Source of the DNA: Ophiura sarsii
Taxonomy: Eukaryota; Echinodermata; Ophiuroidea; Amphilepidida; Ophiuridae
DNA: 64,000 bases
Assembly (NCBI GenBank): GCA_035610835.1
Contig: CM069449.1
Coordinates: forward strand, 38,485,098-38,549,097
Reading direction: 5' to 3'
Under the pieces are notes generated by a model. That model ran no database searches. It was not told the DNA's origin and saw only the letters and a list, made by a program, of their open reading frames with translations. The translations under genes and the position numbers were made by a program. This document shows, piece by piece, positions 35,164 through 48,333 of the stretch (the stretch's first letter is position 1; each line of letters opens with the position of its first letter).

Positions 35164-37260
35164 TGTGTGTGTCTAATGGACAATACCGACCGTGCTTCTC
35201 AGTATGGCAAATCATGGTATTACTAGTGACCAAGAGTATCCCATCCCAAAGAAGATTTCTTGATGCACCCCAGGATGCTTCACTTTCATCACATGACCAC
35301 TGATTTCTGTCACCAGTGTCTATTGGTTCCCATCGACATTACAGTGCAAGGAAATGCTTATAAAGTTGTCAAACGAGGGTCTTTAACATGTTTAAGAAAA
35401 TCCTGTTGCAAGTAATATGATATTGATGTGTCTTTAATACAGTCCTCTCTTAATGTTCTTAAAGACCCTATATATTTTTATAAATACAAGTTTTAGTTGG
35501 GATTCAACTTCTTTCATATTTGTGGCCAAGTTTACCCTATCTGCACCATGTAATACTAAGGTAGAGGTCAGACGACCTCCAGCTGTTAATTACTTTAACA
35601 CATGTGTGGTACTGTTTGTTTTGGTGATAATCCCTGCTGGTACTGTAGGGGTGCTAAGCATGATGGGGTACATCAAGAAATCTTCTTTGATCCCATCCAT
35701 TAGAAGAGTTGCCAATGCATCAAAAACACATAGGTCTACAATCGAAATCATGGGGAAAAGGTTGATACACTTTTAGTGCCCCCTCTACCCCGAGGCAATG
35801 TTGGTTCTGAGTCATGTTATCAGAAGCCTTGGCAGTTCCCCCAACATTGATTGAGGGGGGATACAAGAATGGGGGAGACTTTCTGCTTTCTATTAAACAG
35901 TGCTATCTCCTGAGATCTGACATGATTGTTCAGTTTTCAGGTTGTAATAAGTTGACGCTATTCCAACTATTTTTTTCCATGATTGTAGTTTATGAGTTAC
36001 TTCAGGAGGCTTTGTCTCAGTTTGTCAAACTATCATACCATCAGGAACACACATGTAGATGCTTATTTTTGTTAACCATGTTAACCATTGTTAACCATGT
36101 ATTATTGTTAACACATGGGAACGATCTATTCAATAAAGATCGTTCAGTTTTCAACAGTGGCGTAGCTGGGATTTTTTTCAGGGGGGGGCAAGATTTCTGA
36201 AATTTTCGTAAAAGGTTGCCCCAAATTTTTTCCAAGTCACCAACTCGTGATTTTCACGTAAGTGGGGGGTGGGGGGGGGGGGGGGGTGGGGGGGGCGTTG
36301 AGGTCAAAAAATTTCGCACAGTACATGTACTATATGTACAATTTTGCCTTATATTTGACTATTTGAGCTGAATATGCCCACACAAAACAAGTACCCCGCA
36401 CACAATCTCGGTTTTTTTCCCTATTTTCTTTTTTTTTCGCTTATTAATTTTTTTTAGAGGGGCTGGGGCGTGGGCACAAATGGGTCTTGGGGGCGGGGGC
36501 TCAAATGGGTTTTTCCCATCAGGGGGGGGCATTCATGTTTATCTTCATTTTGATTACTAGTATCAAAATAAGTATACACATTGATTTCAGCATTTTTCGA
36601 TGTTTCTGATTAGATTTTGAAGGCACAGTAAGCTTTTATCTGGCAAATATCATGATTTTAGCCATTTTTGGCCCAGTTCAAACATATCTGCCGTCTGCGC
36701 ATGCGCATATTTTTTGTATGTTTCATATGAATAAGTTCAGCTAATTAGTGACATATCCTATGAAATCGCCCAAACTGGTTAAGGTTCTTAATTGTTCCTA
36801 TTTTATTTTATTTTCTGCAACATTAGCGATTCACTGACTGGGAATTTGTCATTGAAAATGGGTTGTTTGAAATACTGATATTTGTATACTTTTTATTCAA
36901 TTGCTTCCCCTTACATTTTCCTTTTATACTACATATTTCAAATTACACAGGGATTAAAGTTGTTGTCTAAGGTATCATAATTATGCAAAAAATTATTGGA
37001 ATTTACCTGTTTTAGGGGTCATGTTATGCAATTTTCTTACCACGTGTCTCATATAATATATACAAACAATTCAAATTTCCCGCCAAATAACTGATAGCAG
37101 TGTCCCAAGTGTACTTCCTTCATAAGCTAATGCTATGACGTCATAGTTCATACTTAGAAATCAAAAATGGTATTGTTTGAAAGACAAAGGTTCATACTTT
37201 GTGTTGGTCACACCCCTCTATAGAATCACTCATGCATCCCATACCATGATCACTTTCATT
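35164..37260. other. Gene-free stretch
   Basis: Open frames of 107-128 codons at 35453-35776 and 35814-36200 have no recognisable domain, start context or splice partners. G-rich runs occur at about 36180-36295 and 36470-36530, with the AGTGGCGTAGCTGGG motif at 36159, which looks like a decayed element end. Confidence 0.45.
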
Positions 37261-37262
37261 AC

Positions 37263-37665
37263 TTAAAGGGACACTAAGAGATGTGTTGGAGGCTGCGCCC
37301 TCAATTATGATAAAAACTGGGATTAGTATATTTTTATAATTGTATTACATGTATGAACTTACACCTATAAGGATTAAGAAAAATCAGCCCTCTTTGTACA
37401 AGAAAACGTCGATTCAAAAAGGCTCGTACAGCCGCGACGAGCATTTTACGTCCGACAGTATCCCCCTGCAGTACGCGTGATACATAACGCGAACCATATT
37501 TGCATAGAGGGCGTTTTACAATAAATAGCGATGATATTGTTTTAATCAAGTTTTGCTGTGTTTTTGTTCGTAGAAACAACAATAATGGCAATTTTTAATG
37601 TTCATCTTGAATTCTGAAGTAAATTTTTAAACATTTAAAATGTTCAACACCACTTAATGTCCCTT
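37263..37665. mobile_element. TTAAAGGGACACTAAGAGAT element, copy 1
   Basis: Starts TTAAAGGGACACTAAGAGAT, continues GTGTTGGAGGC-GCGCCCTCAA and ends TTAATGTCCCTT. A closely similar copy is at 41666-42035. A decayed third copy lies near 56725-56935. Confidence 0.8.
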
Positions 37666-38126
37666 GAACAACCCTCGTAGGGAAATGATCATGGGTCTCC
37701 GGAAACGTATAGGGCCTATGGGTCCATTTCCCCCTGAAAATGGCTAAATGTATGGGTAGTCAGTTTTTTCATTTTGCTTGCGGCACATCCCTACCAAACA
37801 AATCTGAGTACGCAGCAAAGGTGACCATTACCAAAGTGGGGATGTTGCATCTTCACTTTCAATACATGACCAGTGTTGACAGTTTCCCGTTGAAACTGCA
37901 CTACAGTGAACACGTGAATGGAAGTTATAAAGAAGATATTTTTCAAGGTTAGCGTATGAAGCATCACACGGTCATGACGTGTGTGGGGTTTTCTCTGGGG
38001 AGGGGATCACTACCAAACGGCTACCCATGCACCTCTCAAACGGACCCTATAATGGCTTAAGGGGGGTGTGGACTCTCAGGTACAGCCTCCGTAAAACTGC
38101 CGTAACTTCTTCAATATTCATTTAAT

Positions 38127-38590
38127 CTTTATAAACGTATACAGTTTTTTGCAGAAAAGGGTTCAATGAATAAAACCATGATAATGAAATTGACCATTTT
38201 GGGAAAAAATTATAAAAAACACCTTTTTTGAATCATTTTAGGTTTGGAAAAAATAACTCAAAATATATTTTGTTAAATTTTGTCATACTAGTTTTATGAT
38301 AATCCTGATAACATTCCCCAGGAGCAGTTTTTTTTTTTAATATCTTATTTTTTATTTTTTGAGTTACAGACCAAAAAGTGCCAAAAAATGTGATTTTTTA
38401 CCGCCAAAATCATGAAAATCACCATTTAGTATGAAAAAAATTAACAAAATATATTTTGAGTTATCTTTTCCAAACCTAAAATGGGTCAAAAAACATGTTT
38501 TTTTATAATTTTTTCTAAAATGGTCAATTTCATTATCATGGTTAGATTCATTGAACCCTTTTCTGCAAAAAACTGTATAAAGTTTAAGGG
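38127..38590. mobile_element. Fold-back element beside the assembly gap
   Basis: AACGTATACAGTTTTTTGCA (arm to about 38290) is mirrored by TGCAAAAAACTGTATAAAGT (arm from about 38430). No ORF. Confidence 0.75.
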
Positions 38591-38647
38591 AAGTGTCAAC
38601 CCTATTATTTTGATGATCAACTTTTGCTTCTAAGTTTGAGAATATTG

Positions 38648-38747
38648 NNNNNNNNNNNNNNNNNNNNNNNNNNNNNNNNNNNNNNNNNNNNNNNNNNNNN
38701 NNNNNNNNNNNNNNNNNNNNNNNNNNNNNNNNNNNNNNNNNNNNNNN
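38648..38747. other. Assembly gap (100 N)
   Basis: Exactly 100 unknown bases, probably a placeholder of standard size. Any reading frame across it is meaningless. Confidence 1.
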
Positions 38748-38749
38748 GG

Positions 38750-39034
38750 TCTTAATTTTGTAGTTGAACAAAAACATAAACAAAACAAACTTCCTAGTCT
38801 ATTGCCCAAATATTATTTTAGCGCAAATTGAAGAAACTTGCTCTATTGTTGCCACCCCCAGTCAGCTCAAGCCCCACTACATTTTGTCCCCAAACAATCG
38901 AAAATGTTGAGTTTTTATAATGTAAGAAAACCCCTTAAATTAGCCTAAAATTTGGACTGAAATATCTAATAGAGAACTAAGCTAATTTCAGGGACATGCG
39001 GCCACCCAATATTTTAGTCTTTCCCTGTTCGTTC

Positions 39035-39065
<31 letters not shown>

Positions 39066-39849
39066 GATTGCCCCAAATATTTAGATGCTGTTGCAGCCAC
39101 TGCGAATCAGCACTCATGAATAATTCGTTCATACAATCAAAGAAAACAATTTGCCTTTTCAAACTTAAAGCGTGTTCTGGTCCTTTTATAACAGCAATGA
39201 TTCGATTTAATTCTTTCTTTTTTTGAAAGTTGAAATTGGAGTATATGTGATCATTGCTGTTTCACAAAACTTTAGCAACATTTTATCCCCGAGTTCGTCT
39301 TCTCCTTGAAGAATAATATTAATAGAAACACTACATTATTTGCTAGCTTTTTAAAACAGCAATTCTAGTTCAAAAGGCTGTCAAAATGTTAGAATTGACT
39401 GGAATGTGAAAAAACTATGTCTAACACTTGGTGAACAATAATGTTTGTCCAAATCAATAACATAGGATACCATATCCAGTATCGTCTGCTACTTCATAAA
39501 ACATAAATATCGCCACCTATAGTTAGATAACGGACATGATGTGCCGCTTTTTCGCTAACAGATTTTGTTTTCACGGTCCCCCTTTTTAGTGTCGTAGTGG
39601 ACTAATACTTTTTTTCATCGCAGATGTCTATTTCGGTTTTATGACCCCTGGTCAACAGGTCAAGAGCACTTTCATGCAGCTAAAACATCGCGTCTTGACA
39701 ATCCGCCCAATTTCCCTATGTGAACATGAAACTTTCTAATCATGACTTTCAGGCCAACAGCTTTACCTTTTCAGGTATCGTATACATTGTACTTATTCAT
39801 ATGTTGTCAATGTAGCACGCACAATATACCGCCCAAAATGCGCCTTCCT
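38750..39849. other. Gene-free stretch
   Basis: No supported exon. A poly-C run occurs at about 39038-39065. Otherwise it is AT-rich unique-looking DNA. Confidence 0.4.
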
Positions 39850-39992
39850 ACACAGAAAGAAAAAAAGTGAGTCATCATCGAAAAATTAGTCATTTTGTCC
39901 GTGTAGTGACACACTATGGCTCAAAATGAGTCATTTTGTCCGTGTAGTGACTCATTTTACGATAATGACTCACTTATTTTTTTCTGTGTACA
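39849..39992. mobile_element. Short hairpin element
   Basis: ACACAGAAAGAAAAAAAGTGAGTCAT and inverse GACTCACTTATTTTTTTCTGTGT. The interior has two copies of GTCATTTTGTCCGTGTAGTGAC. Confidence 0.75.
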
Positions 39993-40429
39993 GTCGCCAA
40001 TTCGAATATAGACCGCTTCGGCGGGAAAATATACAATTCCTAGTGTTTATCATCATTCAGGGAGCAGCTTCCAACGTATCACTGCGTGACCTCCATTTAA
40101 TACAAATGAGGGAGTACGTTGGCCGTACAAAGGTGCATGCATTTAGCTATGAATACCGTTGTTATTGGTCATTAAAGTGCTTATGATTTTGAGGAATTCT
40201 GCATTTAAAATTCGGCCGTTTCTGACAAAAATTGGACGTTTTCGGAAAACTTTTGTTGAGGAGAACATGTGGCATGTAAGACGACGCAATCTCGTGATTC
40301 TCAAACTTGGCGTATCCCTATACCGTAATTAGTGAAATAAACAAAATTATATACAAAAATGTATACTACATTTCAAAAAGGTTGCTTAAATATTTACTCA
40401 ACATTTTACACGACGTTGTTGAAGAATGC

Positions 40430-41650
40430 AACCGCTCAACAGTTGCGTAAAGTGTACCGTTGGATAACATGTTTTCACCAACAGTTGAACAATTCCAGTT
40501 ACTCAACAGTTGCACAATTTTAATTACACAACAGTTGGGTATTATTAATTAACCATTTGTTGGGCATTGTAATACCAACTGTTTGTTTAATTTGTGAATT
40601 GTTTTCATTATAGCATTTTTTTTATAGCAACTGTTGCTTAATTTATCAAATGTACCCATATATGTTGGGTGACAAGTTTTTTATTATATATTGAGCATAT
40701 TTCTATAGCAACACGGGGTGGGTAAATAATGGGAATTCTGGGCGATGCAGCAGAGCTACATACATCACTTCCTCTCGGTAGTGAACCGGTAACTTGTATA
40801 TAATGGGAATTCTGGGCGATGCAGCAGAGCTACACCACTCCCTCTCGGTAGTGAATCTGTAATTTCTATTAACATGTTATTTAACTATACACATATCTTA
40901 CATCTCTTATCATTGGTGTTTTTTAATGTGGTTGGGCCAACGTTGGGCCAACGTAGTCTTGCTATCTGGGTATGAAGGTATAGATAGTCCATAAACATAT
41001 TTATGTGATTCTATTGATGGAGACTAGATCACATGAACTATTCAGTATATGTCCATGTCGTGTATTTTTTTGGCTATGAAATCGACTATTCATCGCTAGT
41101 GAACGTACCGTATACAACGCATATACCTTATCCCGTCCGCAAGTTATGTCCCAGGACCACAAGTGTATATATTTTGACACCGCTGAAATGATATTCATAA
41201 ACAAATGTATGTCAAACAAGGATGGCAATCTTAAACTATTTTGTCAGTGTTTGCGCTTTATTCCGTTTGGGTGCCAAGACAGAATACATCTAATTGCGGT
41301 CCTGGGGCACAAGTTGCGGACGAGATAAGATATGCCGTATACAACCATTCCCCAAGCTCTGAGAAGATCCATCACTGCCATTAGAATCGATGATTTAAGC
41401 AACAGTTGATCATTAAAAACCACATGAGTAAATCTTAACATAAGTTGCGCGATTGCCTGAGACAAATACTCAACAGTTGCCCAATTGAAACAATTAACGC
41501 AATATTTTAGCAAACAAATGAGTTTTGACCGGGGGTTTCCCCAACTTGTTACTAAATTGTTTTGCTCAACGTTGGGTAGTTTTTACTTTTATACAACACC
41601 TAGATTTCTATATTATGTTGAATAAAATTTAATCAACCATTTACCCAACA
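40430..41650. repeat. Region with recurrent CAACAGTTG motifs
   Basis: CAACAGTTG occurs at about 40437, 40481, 40505, 40530, 41400 and 41471, with inverse-like CAACTGTTG-type forms and CAACGTTGG variants. It may be one decayed element with internal repeats. A 76-bp tandem duplication (GGGCGATGCAGCAGAGCTAC) lies at 40727-40865. Confidence 0.45.
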
Positions 41651-41665
41651 GATGATTAAACGCAA

Positions 41666-42035
41666 TTAAAGGGACACTAAGAGATGTGTTGGAGGCAGCG
41701 CCCTCAATTATGATAAAAACTGAGATTAGTTTATTTTTATAATTGTATTACATGTATGAACTTACACCTATAAGGATAAGAAAAATCAGCTCTCTTTGTA
41801 CAAGAAAACGTCGATTCAAAAAATGCTGGTCCCGCAGTACGCGTGATACATAACGCGAACCATATTTGCATAGAGGGCGTTTTTCAATAAATAGCGATGA
41901 TATTGTTTTAATCTAGTTTTGCTGTGTTTTTTGTTAGTAGAAACAACAATAATGGCGATTTTTAATGTTCATCTTGAATTCTGAAGTAAATTTTTAAACA
42001 TTTAAACTTTTCAACACCAATTAATGTCCCTTTAA
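41666..42035. mobile_element. TTAAAGGGACACTAAGAGAT element, copy 2
   Basis: Both ends are intact: TTAAAGGGACAC at the left and GTCCCTTTAA at the right. The body matches 37263-37665 nearly base for base. Confidence 0.85.
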
Positions 42036-42094
42036 GCAACGTATTTTGCTCAACATTTTAGCAGTGGTGATACAATAATTTTCCTGCAATTTAT

Positions 42095-42327
42095 TAACAC
42101 TTTCCACGCGGCAGTCGTCTGCAGACGACAGTTCCAAAATTTCACAAAATGTTACAAAAATGATTGAATGTCATCACTTTATTTGGAATCTCCATGAGAA
42201 TTGCATACAATAGGTATAAACATGCTTTGTATTAGTTCAGTAATTCTTAAGATAGTTGGAAAAGGTTTCAATTTGAAAGATCTGTTTTGTATAATATGGT
42301 AAAACTTAGCCGCGTGGAAAGTGTTAA
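42095..42327. mobile_element. Palindromic element family E, copy 1
   Basis: Ends TTAACACTTTCCACGCGGC and GCCGCGTGGAAAGTGTTAA. Next to one end is a perfect 16-bp palindrome, GTCGTCTGCAGACGAC (42114-42129). Confidence 0.85.
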
Positions 42328-42600
42328 GAAATATATTCACACGTCGTCTAGTAGCCTTCTCTCCTATAAACTGATTTGATTGTAGGTAAATTAGTATTCA
42401 AGTTCATTGGAGCCTAACTCCCCTACAAAATACAAACACAGTAGGCTACACGACAAGAAGTGTATTATTAGTTACACCAGTGAGTGACTGGTTACACACA
42501 TGCAATACTAGCTACATTATAACCTGTTATCCCATGCATTCCGCACGTACAGCAAAACGTGTCCAGTATTTCTCTGCAAAAAGTCAAACAACAGTCGGAA

Positions 42601-42903
42601 ATGATGTATCAACTACTCGCCTTGCTACTAATAGCAGTTAGTGGGCCCATAATTTCTGAGGGTCGAGATCAACCGGACCGCCAACAAAAAGTACTATTTG
42701 GGTGTATCGAGGACTTAATACTAGAACGGCAACAGGCTGGTGAGATCGTTGATCTACGAGGACTTGCAGAAGATTGCTTAAACGAACATGGAATTGGCTT
42801 ACAGATTGCCCCGGTGACACTGAGTAATTGCACTAACTCGACCGCAGATTTGCAGAATAACTGTAATTGTAATTGTAACTGTAATCCAACGGTTACTTGT
42901 GCG
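42601..42903 (+). CDS. Fibrinogen-related gene, exon 1 (signal peptide)
   Basis: The frame is open back to 42559, but ATG 42601 puts the hydrophobic core at the N-terminus and is preferred. N-glycosylation sequons occur in SNCTNST. Donor GCG|GTAGGT, phase 0. The exon starts about 270 bases after family E copy 1 and is followed by copy 2. Confidence 0.7.
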
Positions 42904-45900
42904 GTAGGTCGATGAATTCCTTCATTTCATATATTTATTAAGACTTTCCACGCCGCAGTCGTCTGCAGACGACAGTTCCAAAATGTCACAAAATGTTTCA
43001 AAGATGTCAACATTATTGATTTTGATCACCATATTTGGAATTATCATGAGAAATGCATTAAAATAAGTACAAACATGCCTAGTATTGATTCAGTAATTCT
43101 TGAGATAAGATTTGAAGTATCTGAAAAATCTGTTTGTAGGCTATAATTATGGTAAAACTAATGGCCGCGTGGAAAGTGTTTACCATTTTCATGATTATGG
43201 ATCTATAATTTAATATTGTGTGGGAATTGAACTCTATTATGAATAAAATATTCACAGGTCTTAATATTGTTGTAAGTAAATTGGTATTTAAGTTGTTCGG
43301 TGGAGCTTATGACTCCCACACAAAGTACACACCGTATACAATAGTGAAGCTAACAGGAACACCTTTAGCTGCTCAGCGCTATACAGGCTGTATCAAAATG
43401 ATTTGTACTCTGATATGTTCCATTTTCAAAAAAGCATTAAAAATATAAAATCTCTGATAAATACAATATTTTTGATTTTAATAAATAGGGAATTATGTCA
43501 ACTTATTGATCTGATAATCTGAAGATAATTGGCTGTTGTTTCTGACCGCTATTGTCATTCAAATGAAGATCGACGTAATCATGGTTTTACTCTCAGCAAC
43601 GCAAATTTAATAGGTTCACTGCACAAACTCTTTATAAGTAGTGAATATATGAGTGCAGTCAGGAGGAACTTTCAATTGTGCGCTTCAGATCTAACGTTTC
43701 GATGAAAATGATAAAAACACCAATATTCCTTTAAAAGCTTGTAAATTCTGAAAAAAATGTTCGATTGTCGTAAATCAAAATTCTTAGAAAAGATGAAACT
43801 TCAATAATTTTGCATATAGAAGCAAAATGGTCTAAATGGTTCGTAACATATCAAAAAAAAATCTGAAAAACTGATCAGACCACGGTACAAATCTTTTTGA
43901 TACAGCCTGTACAATCGCCCACTCCGACAAGGAATAGTCAAATGGCCAACTCTTTCTAGTATTTCCCATTGTCAAATTAAAAAACAACTTTAGGGAATAA
44001 TATGTGATCTTTTTCAAATTTGTACACACATTTCCCCCCCCCCCCCTCTTATAATGAAGTTTGACTATCAGGAAAGACTTTCCTGAACTCATAATATATT
44101 TTGACTGTATTTTCCGTTAAAAAACCATCACAGCATAATTACTAAATCATAATGGAAATCTGCTTTCAATTTAAGGAATTTTTCTACATATTTGTTTGAT
44201 TTGTATTATAAAGCATTCCATAGGGGGCGTTCACTTGTGTACAGTTGCTCTGTAAACGGCATTAAACGGTGGGAAAACAAAATCAATGCACGGAATACTA
44301 TTTACGAACGACTAAAAAACATTCAGAAAATAACTGTCCTGGTACCAGGACAACTTATTTCAAAATCTGATTTTAAAGTAATTAGGAAACATAATATTGC
44401 TCTGTAATACAAAATATGTTATAGTTTCATGGTTATAAATGTAATTTGACAAAAAAAATTGCATTTCTAGGAAAAAGATCACCTAATATGCCTTTAATCA
44501 AATACTTGCATTGCTACTGTTATTAGTCAGTGGGATTATTAGGGTCAAGATCAACAGAACGATAAATTCTTACTACGGAAACTAATCGAGGGTTGGATTA
44601 GGGACCTATGAAGTCTAATAGACGATTTATAGCTCAGCGTACGTGACATTGTCCTACGAAATGATCCATTGACTAAATTGAAATCATTAAACAGAATGAT
44701 TCCTGGTTGTGCTTAAAGGGGCACTGATAGATACGTATTGAGATACGTATGCAAGTGCGCCTTCAATATTTTGGGAAATCAGTTTTGTGCACCTACGTAA
44801 TACAGAGGCCTTCTAACTACCATCTGAAACCGTCTATCATGTAATATTTCACGATTTGGCAATTTCGATGTAGATCACATCAAAATTAATATCAGCATCA
44901 CTCACCACATAGGCCTAATATTGTTTCAATGAAATTTCTATTTTCTCTATACAACCATTTTCCCATAGATTATTTCACTTCAGGGTTCCTTCGTACCTTT
45001 ATCTATTGAAGCGATTCATTTTATCCAAATTTCATTTTTCTCGTCAATCTCTCAATGCCCCTTTTAAATTTACTATTTTTTTAAATTGCAAACATGCAAC
45101 AACGGTACTTTCATTCTCTTTTCTGTGGACATGGGACCGACTTCCACACGGAAGACGAACATAGGTCCAGGGACGACAAACAGCTGAAATGGGTCATGGG
45201 GAGGAGGGGACCGGAGAGAGGAGGGAAAAGGAATGGGAGAAAGGGGTGTGAAAGAGGAGGCGATTGATGGCGTGAGGTAATGGGCGGATTTCCGCCTGGC
45301 ATACTACGTCATCGTAAATATGGGACAATAATTTCCCCGTGACCGACAAATCTGACAACACACTTGGTAAATTTATACAGTCTTAACATATTAAAGAACT
45401 TCGTTTTAATTTTATATTCAGCCACCAGTCAATGCAACAGACTCCCATGATGCATCTGATATGACGTCACATTTACTGCAACTGATACAGGATCAGCAAC
45501 GTCAAATACGATCTCTACTGAGTGTCCAAGAAGCCTGCAATTCAGGTATTTTAATACACTTTTCACGCGGGTTTTACCATAATATACAAAACAGATTTTT
45601 TAGAAACCTTTCCCAACTTTCAAGGTCTATCTCAAGGATTACTGAACCAATGCTAGGCATGTTTGTACTTATTTCAATGTATTTCTCATGGTGATTCCCA
45701 AAATGGTAATAAAATTCAATACATTTGACATTTTTAAAACATTTTGTGAAATTTTGGAATGTCGTCTGCAGACGCCTGCCACGTGGAAAGCAATAGCTGG
45801 CTAAAGGCCTTCTCAAAAAGTATAACATTTTTTTGTGATTGGTGCTGTGCAGGTTTCCAGTATTTTTTTTAATATAATCAATTTACACTGGTAAAATGGT

Positions 45901-48279
45901 ACATATAGGCATACTTCTCCTGAATTAAATTTCTTGTATAATTGGGCATTTTTGACAGAAGCATCTTTAACATATCAGAAGTATATAGCCTAATGTTCGA
46001 AATCAATAATAGTGCTGGATAGATTATTTACTTATCTTGAAATCAAAAAGATCTGTGGAATTCGACCTTTGCGCTATTTTTATACACCAATTTCATAAGA
46101 GTATGTTATTTTGAAAGAATTTCCGTGGATGGCAATCACATGCCATTTCACATTTTATTCAAATTTAGTGCGTTTTCTATAATCGGCAAGTGATGACACT
46201 TATTCCGAGGTAACTACTTTTCTGTGACGCCTTTTCGAACAAAAGCACCCTTCTTTGTAATCACACTGAAGTGGCTTTGATAAGGGGTCGACAATGTCAA
46301 ATAATTACATATAAAAGGCATGTCGCCTTCTCGCTGGCCATTTTATTATAATACTGTTACCCCTCAATAGATTCATTACGTTAGAATTAGAATGACACTC
46401 GTGTTTTTTCTTCAACATACCATATTGTATTTGTTGTCTTCTACTTTTATTATTATTCATCAATAACACATTTTACATTTTCACATAATATTATAACAAA
46501 TATAATTGAGTAATTCATCATTCTTCGACCGTGACAATCACATCACTCATAGAAATTTTGCGCACGTTAGGTAAAATAACGTAATGTAAAGTAAAATTAT
46601 GCAAAAAGTACACAATGCGAGGTATTCTTTATTACTAAACCATTTTGTAACTTTTAAAATTACATTTTTGAAATGTATCGGAGATAATTACCGGGGTTTG
46701 TAGATATTTTACCGAAATTAAGTAAAACAAAAGTCTAAAATACAATTTAATCGGTAAAAGGTGATTTCTCCCAACTTCTTGCCACATTTGCAGGCACTAT
46801 TGCATTCCTGTTGATTGGCCCTACAGGGGCATTTTCGTGTGCGACAAGTTGACTTGCACCGGCATATGACTGCTTCTTCATCTCGGCCCTCAATCATACT
46901 TTCCATGATTTCATCGAGAGATATGTCTAGGTTCGTCATTGAAAATGAGGCCATCCTTCAGATCATTTAGCACTAGTAGTCAAGTATTGTATCGAAGTGC
47001 GTTGTTGCTGTTACTAATATATAAGTAAATACCAGTCAACTACCACAAAAATACTCCGAGAAATCCCTTTTCCGAAATAATTATCGCAACCAGAAGTGGC
47101 AGGAAAACGATTCCCACCACGTAAAATGCCCGCGTCAATGGAACTTTACCAAAGGTAGTCGAGGCTAACAAACGCTCCGCCCACAATTAAAAACTTTTTA
47201 CAATGTCCGTCCCAAATTGCAACTGGACTTTGGCGCAGTTTGAAAGTGTACTACGGATGTTTACATTACTGAGTGCATGATGAGCGGCTACACACCCCGA
47301 CACAACAATCTCTTAACCAAATGTGAACGGCGCGCTCAATCAGACATCCTTCATTTGATTGAACGCATTTTCTATCGTATGATATAGGTGATGTATTAGT
47401 TATGAGCTAAGGTTTAGCTGGTACAAATATCGTCGTTAGCGGTTTCCTTTTCCTCACCCTGCGTTATTCCCTTTAAGTAAGAATTATCGATATGATTGGT
47501 GAAAGTCGTAATCTTTCCCTAATCGCCGGGTAAAATCTCCTCGTGTAGGCCTAATTATACAAGATGGCGAGCGTTAGAGAAACACTCAGCCGGTGGGGAG
47601 TTCCTCCGGAATACATTGACAAATTTGAAGGTAAGGAAGTAGTATATATTTTCCACTTTTGGTAATGCCTTTATGTCCTTGTTTTCGTGATGTTATTGAA
47701 GTCATCTGAAAATCATAAGCTTTGAGAGATTCACAGAAAAAAGTAAAACTTGTGTTGGCACCGTGCGTCGTACTCGGGGTCGTATACTACAACGTGCATG
47801 CGTTGCGTTTGCATGCACATTTCATAGCGGCTCATTTGTACCCGGGGGGGGGGGGGGGGGGTACTCACGTATGTAAGGCATACGGGGATGTGCCGCTCCA
47901 GTGGGTCGTTTTTTCACGAGACATCCTTAGCCATGGGTAGGCTTTTCAGTGAAAAATCCTTAGACATGGGTCCTGTTTTCGCGAAAAATCCTTAGACATG
48001 GGTCCTGTTTTCGCGATTTTCGCGAAAATTTGCCAAAATTAGGTATATTTTCGCGAAAATTTGCCAAAATTAGGTATATTTTCGCGAAAATGTGCCAAAA
48101 TTGGGTCTATTTTCGCGAAAAATCACCCTTAGAAATGGGTATGGGTTTTGAATCTCCAGCGGCACACCCCGACCAAACCAAATCCGAGTACCCCCCCCCG
48201 GGATTTGTACATGTGGCCATGTAAAACGTGATTAGGGCGTATGTAGTATGTACATAGGTCAAAATGCAACGATGCAAGG

Positions 48280-48333
<54 letters not shown>

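Noticed and set aside
35453..36200. Two plus-strand frames of 107 and 128 codons
   Set aside because: No domain, conserved motif, start context or splice partner could be seen.
38364..38783. Frame crossing the run of N
   Set aside because: Spans an assembly gap and a fold-back element; not interpretable.
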